This document shows positions 5,152 through 6,538 of a stretch of 6,538 bases of DNA, one piece after another. The notes beneath the pieces are model-generated. The model searched no databases. It was not told the origin of the DNA and saw only the letters and a list, made by a program, of their open reading frames with translations. The stretch is from positions 1 through 6,538 of the forward strand of contig QMRV01000103.1 of assembly GCA_003649445.1 (NCBI GenBank), in the 5' to 3' direction. The translations under genes and the position numbers were made by a program. The DNA is from Thermoprotei archaeon (GTDB lineage Archaea > Thermoproteota > Thermoprotei > Thermofilales > B15-G2). Numbering within the stretch: the first letter of the stretch is position 1; every line of letters begins with the position of its first letter.

Positions 5152-6513
5152 GTGAAAATAGAAAAAATAGTTTCTCGTCTAAAGGAATTCATACTAGAGA
5201 GAGCTTTTAAAACAGGTCTTCCCAGCATAGCTATCTCACTCATAGTTGACGGAAAAGTAGTATACGAGAAAGGCTTTGGGTACCGAGACTTAGAAAACGG
5301 TTTACCAGTTACTCCTCAAACAATATACGGCATAGGCTCTGTAACTAAGTCTTTTACAGCACTAGCCATAATGCAGCTATATGAGAAAGGGCTATTGAGC
5401 CCAGACGACCCTGCTGAAAAATATCTTCCATTCGAGCTAAAAGTTAAAGGCGAGCCCGTAAAAATACACCATTTGCTTACACATTCTTCAGGCATACCAG
5501 CTCTCGCCTACGCGGAAGCATTGATAAGAGGATACATAGGCGAAACAGACTACTGGCTTCCAATAGTCAGCTACGAAGAACTCTTTGCTTTCTTAAGGAA
5601 AGCATCCGAGTGGGCTGCTGCTAAGCCGGGAGAAAAATTCTTTTACCTCAATGAAGGCTATGTTCTCTTAGGGTATATTATCGAAAAATTAAGTGGAGTC
5701 AAGTATGAAGAATACTTGAAAAAGAATATTTTTAAGCCGCTCGAAATGGAAAATACTCTATTCATAGGCGAATGTCCCAAAGGAAAAGAAATCGCTGTAC
5801 CTTACATAATTTACGAAGGAGAGAAAATCAAGAAAAACTATCCTCAAGGAATAACTGCTGACGGCGGCATACTAAGCTGTGTAAGAGATCTCTCAAACTA
5901 CTTACTAATGTACATGAACAAAGGGGTATTCAAAGAAAGAGAAATAGTGTCGGCGAAGACTATAGAAGAAATGACTAAACCTCACGTACCTATACCCTAC
6001 TCTATTTTCGAGAAAGACGGCTACGGCTATGGTTGGCGGATGACAAACTTCTTCGGACACAAGCTAGTGAGACATAGCGGCTCAATACTAGTATCAACAG
6101 CTTTCGCGGGATTCATACCTGAGAAAAAGACTGGCGTAGTAGTACTTGCAAATGCGAGCGGCTACCCGCTTTCATATATAGGAATGTATGCTTTGGCATT
6201 AATAATAGGCAAAGACCCCGAAGAAGAACTATATTTCATTAAAGCAGACAAAATACTAGACACTATACAGGGAGTATATGAGACTTATAAAGGAACTATG
6301 AAAATAAATGTAGTTAGAAAAGGAGACGTAATTTACTTAGAAAGAAAGGGTAAATATACTCCACTAAATGTTCCCCTAATACTCGACAGAATCGAAGAAA
6401 ATAAAGCAGTATTTAGAGCGCCTGGAATAGCTTCAAAACTAGAAGTAGAGTTCTACATCGAAGACAATAAAATAGAAATGTTCTATGAGCGCTATAAGCT
6501 AGTTAAAAAATAA
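5152..6513 (+). CDS. Serine hydrolase of the beta-lactamase / class C (AmpC-like, CubicO) family
   Basis: A 453-residue serine hydrolase with the penicillin-recognising fold. The nucleophile motif SxxK is S63-V-T-K66 in GIGSVTKSFTALA. The second motif YxN is Y165-L-N167 in FFYLNEGYVLLG. The third, equivalent to KTG, is H308-S-G310. The family signatures LLTHSSGIP (108-116) and GYGYGWRM (290-297) are also present. Residues ~1-355 form the catalytic domain; ~360-453 are beta-rich (GVYETYKGTMKINVV, KAVFRAP, LEVEFYIED) and resemble the accessory C-terminal domain found in many archaeal relatives. There is no signal peptide or membrane helix, so it is probably cytoplasmic. Archaea lack murein, so the likely role is an esterase or peptidase (D-amino-acid peptides or acyl esters) rather than a penicillin target; substrate is unknown. 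The gene is intact and stands alone under its own promoter. Its A-rich codon use differs from that of the propeller gene. Confidence 0.92.
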   Translation: MKIEKIVSRLKEFILERAFKTGLPSIAISLIVDGKVVYEKGFGYRDLENGLPVTPQTIYGIGSVTKSFTALAIMQLYEKGLLSPDDPAEKYLPFELKVKGEPVKIHHLLTHSSGIPALAYAEALIRGYIGETDYWLPIVSYEELFAFLRKASEWAAAKPGEKFFYLNEGYVLLGYIIEKLSGVKYEEYLKKNIFKPLEMENTLFIGECPKGKEIAVPYIIYEGEKIKKNYPQGITADGGILSCVRDLSNYLLMYMNKGVFKEREIVSAKTIEEMTKPHVPIPYSIFEKDGYGYGWRMTNFFGHKLVRHSGSILVSTAFAGFIPEKKTGVVVLANASGYPLSYIGMYALALIIGKDPEEELYFIKADKILDTIQGVYETYKGTMKINVVRKGDVIYLERKGKYTPLNVPLILDRIEENKAVFRAPGIASKLEVEFYIEDNKIEMFYERYKLVKK

Positions 6514-6530
6514 TAGCTACATAAAAATAA

Positions 6531-6538
6531 ATTTAAAA
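6531..6538 (+). promoter_or_regulatory. Possible TATA box of a gene beyond the right edge
   Basis: ATTTAAAA ends the window. By the spacing seen elsewhere here, a leaderless gene could begin about 25 bases further on. This cannot be tested within the window. Confidence 0.25.

Noticed and set aside
1..6538. CRISPR array, tRNA/rRNA genes, insertion-sequence transposase or terminal inverted repeats
   Set aside because: No regularly spaced repeats, cloverleaf patterns, transposase motifs or paired termini were seen by eye on either strand.

Overview
The window looks like an AT-rich archaeal chromosome segment, most likely from a hyperthermophilic Thermoproteota (Crenarchaeota). The clues are heavy AGA/AGG and ATA codon use, GTG starts, a TATA-like box centred about 25-28 bases before the start codon of every intact gene (the leaderless-mRNA layout), no Shine-Dalgarno sites, and families typical of these archaea (VapBC pairs, DUF234-type archaeal ATPases). 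This assignment rests on style and family content; there is no rRNA or other marker gene.

Layout: (1) 1-658: the C-terminal end of a probable winged-helix regulator, then a small three-helix membrane protein of unknown function. (2) 659-1478: a decayed patch. An intact VapB-type antitoxin on the minus strand is followed by a VapC (PIN) toxin gene broken by stops and frameshifts, and by a still more degraded stretch. (3) 1642-3041: a membrane-anchored beta-propeller-like surface protein. Its zero frame ends at 2877, but a perfect A AAA AAT heptamer six codons before the stop leads in the -1 frame into 61 codons encoding two more membrane helices. (4) 3059-4219, minus strand: a 12-helix MFS transporter, convergent with the propeller gene. 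(5) 4226-5001: the C-terminal half of a DUF234-type archaeal ATPase, a pseudogene that has lost its P-loop domain and carries a frameshift and a nonsense codon. The MFS promoter lies inside this relic. (6) 5152-6513: an intact serine beta-lactamase-fold hydrolase.

The genes do not form one operon. Each intact gene has its own promoter, orientations alternate, and the spaces between them are filled with relics of toxin-antitoxin and ATPase genes, as in an accessory region. The most interesting signal is the possible programmed -1 frameshift in the propeller gene. The same heptamer type is known to direct -1 frameshifting in a Sulfolobus alpha-L-fucosidase gene, and the membrane topology of the extended protein is self-consistent. 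A plain frameshift mutation, a sequencing error in the A6 run, or a separate small gene remain possible.
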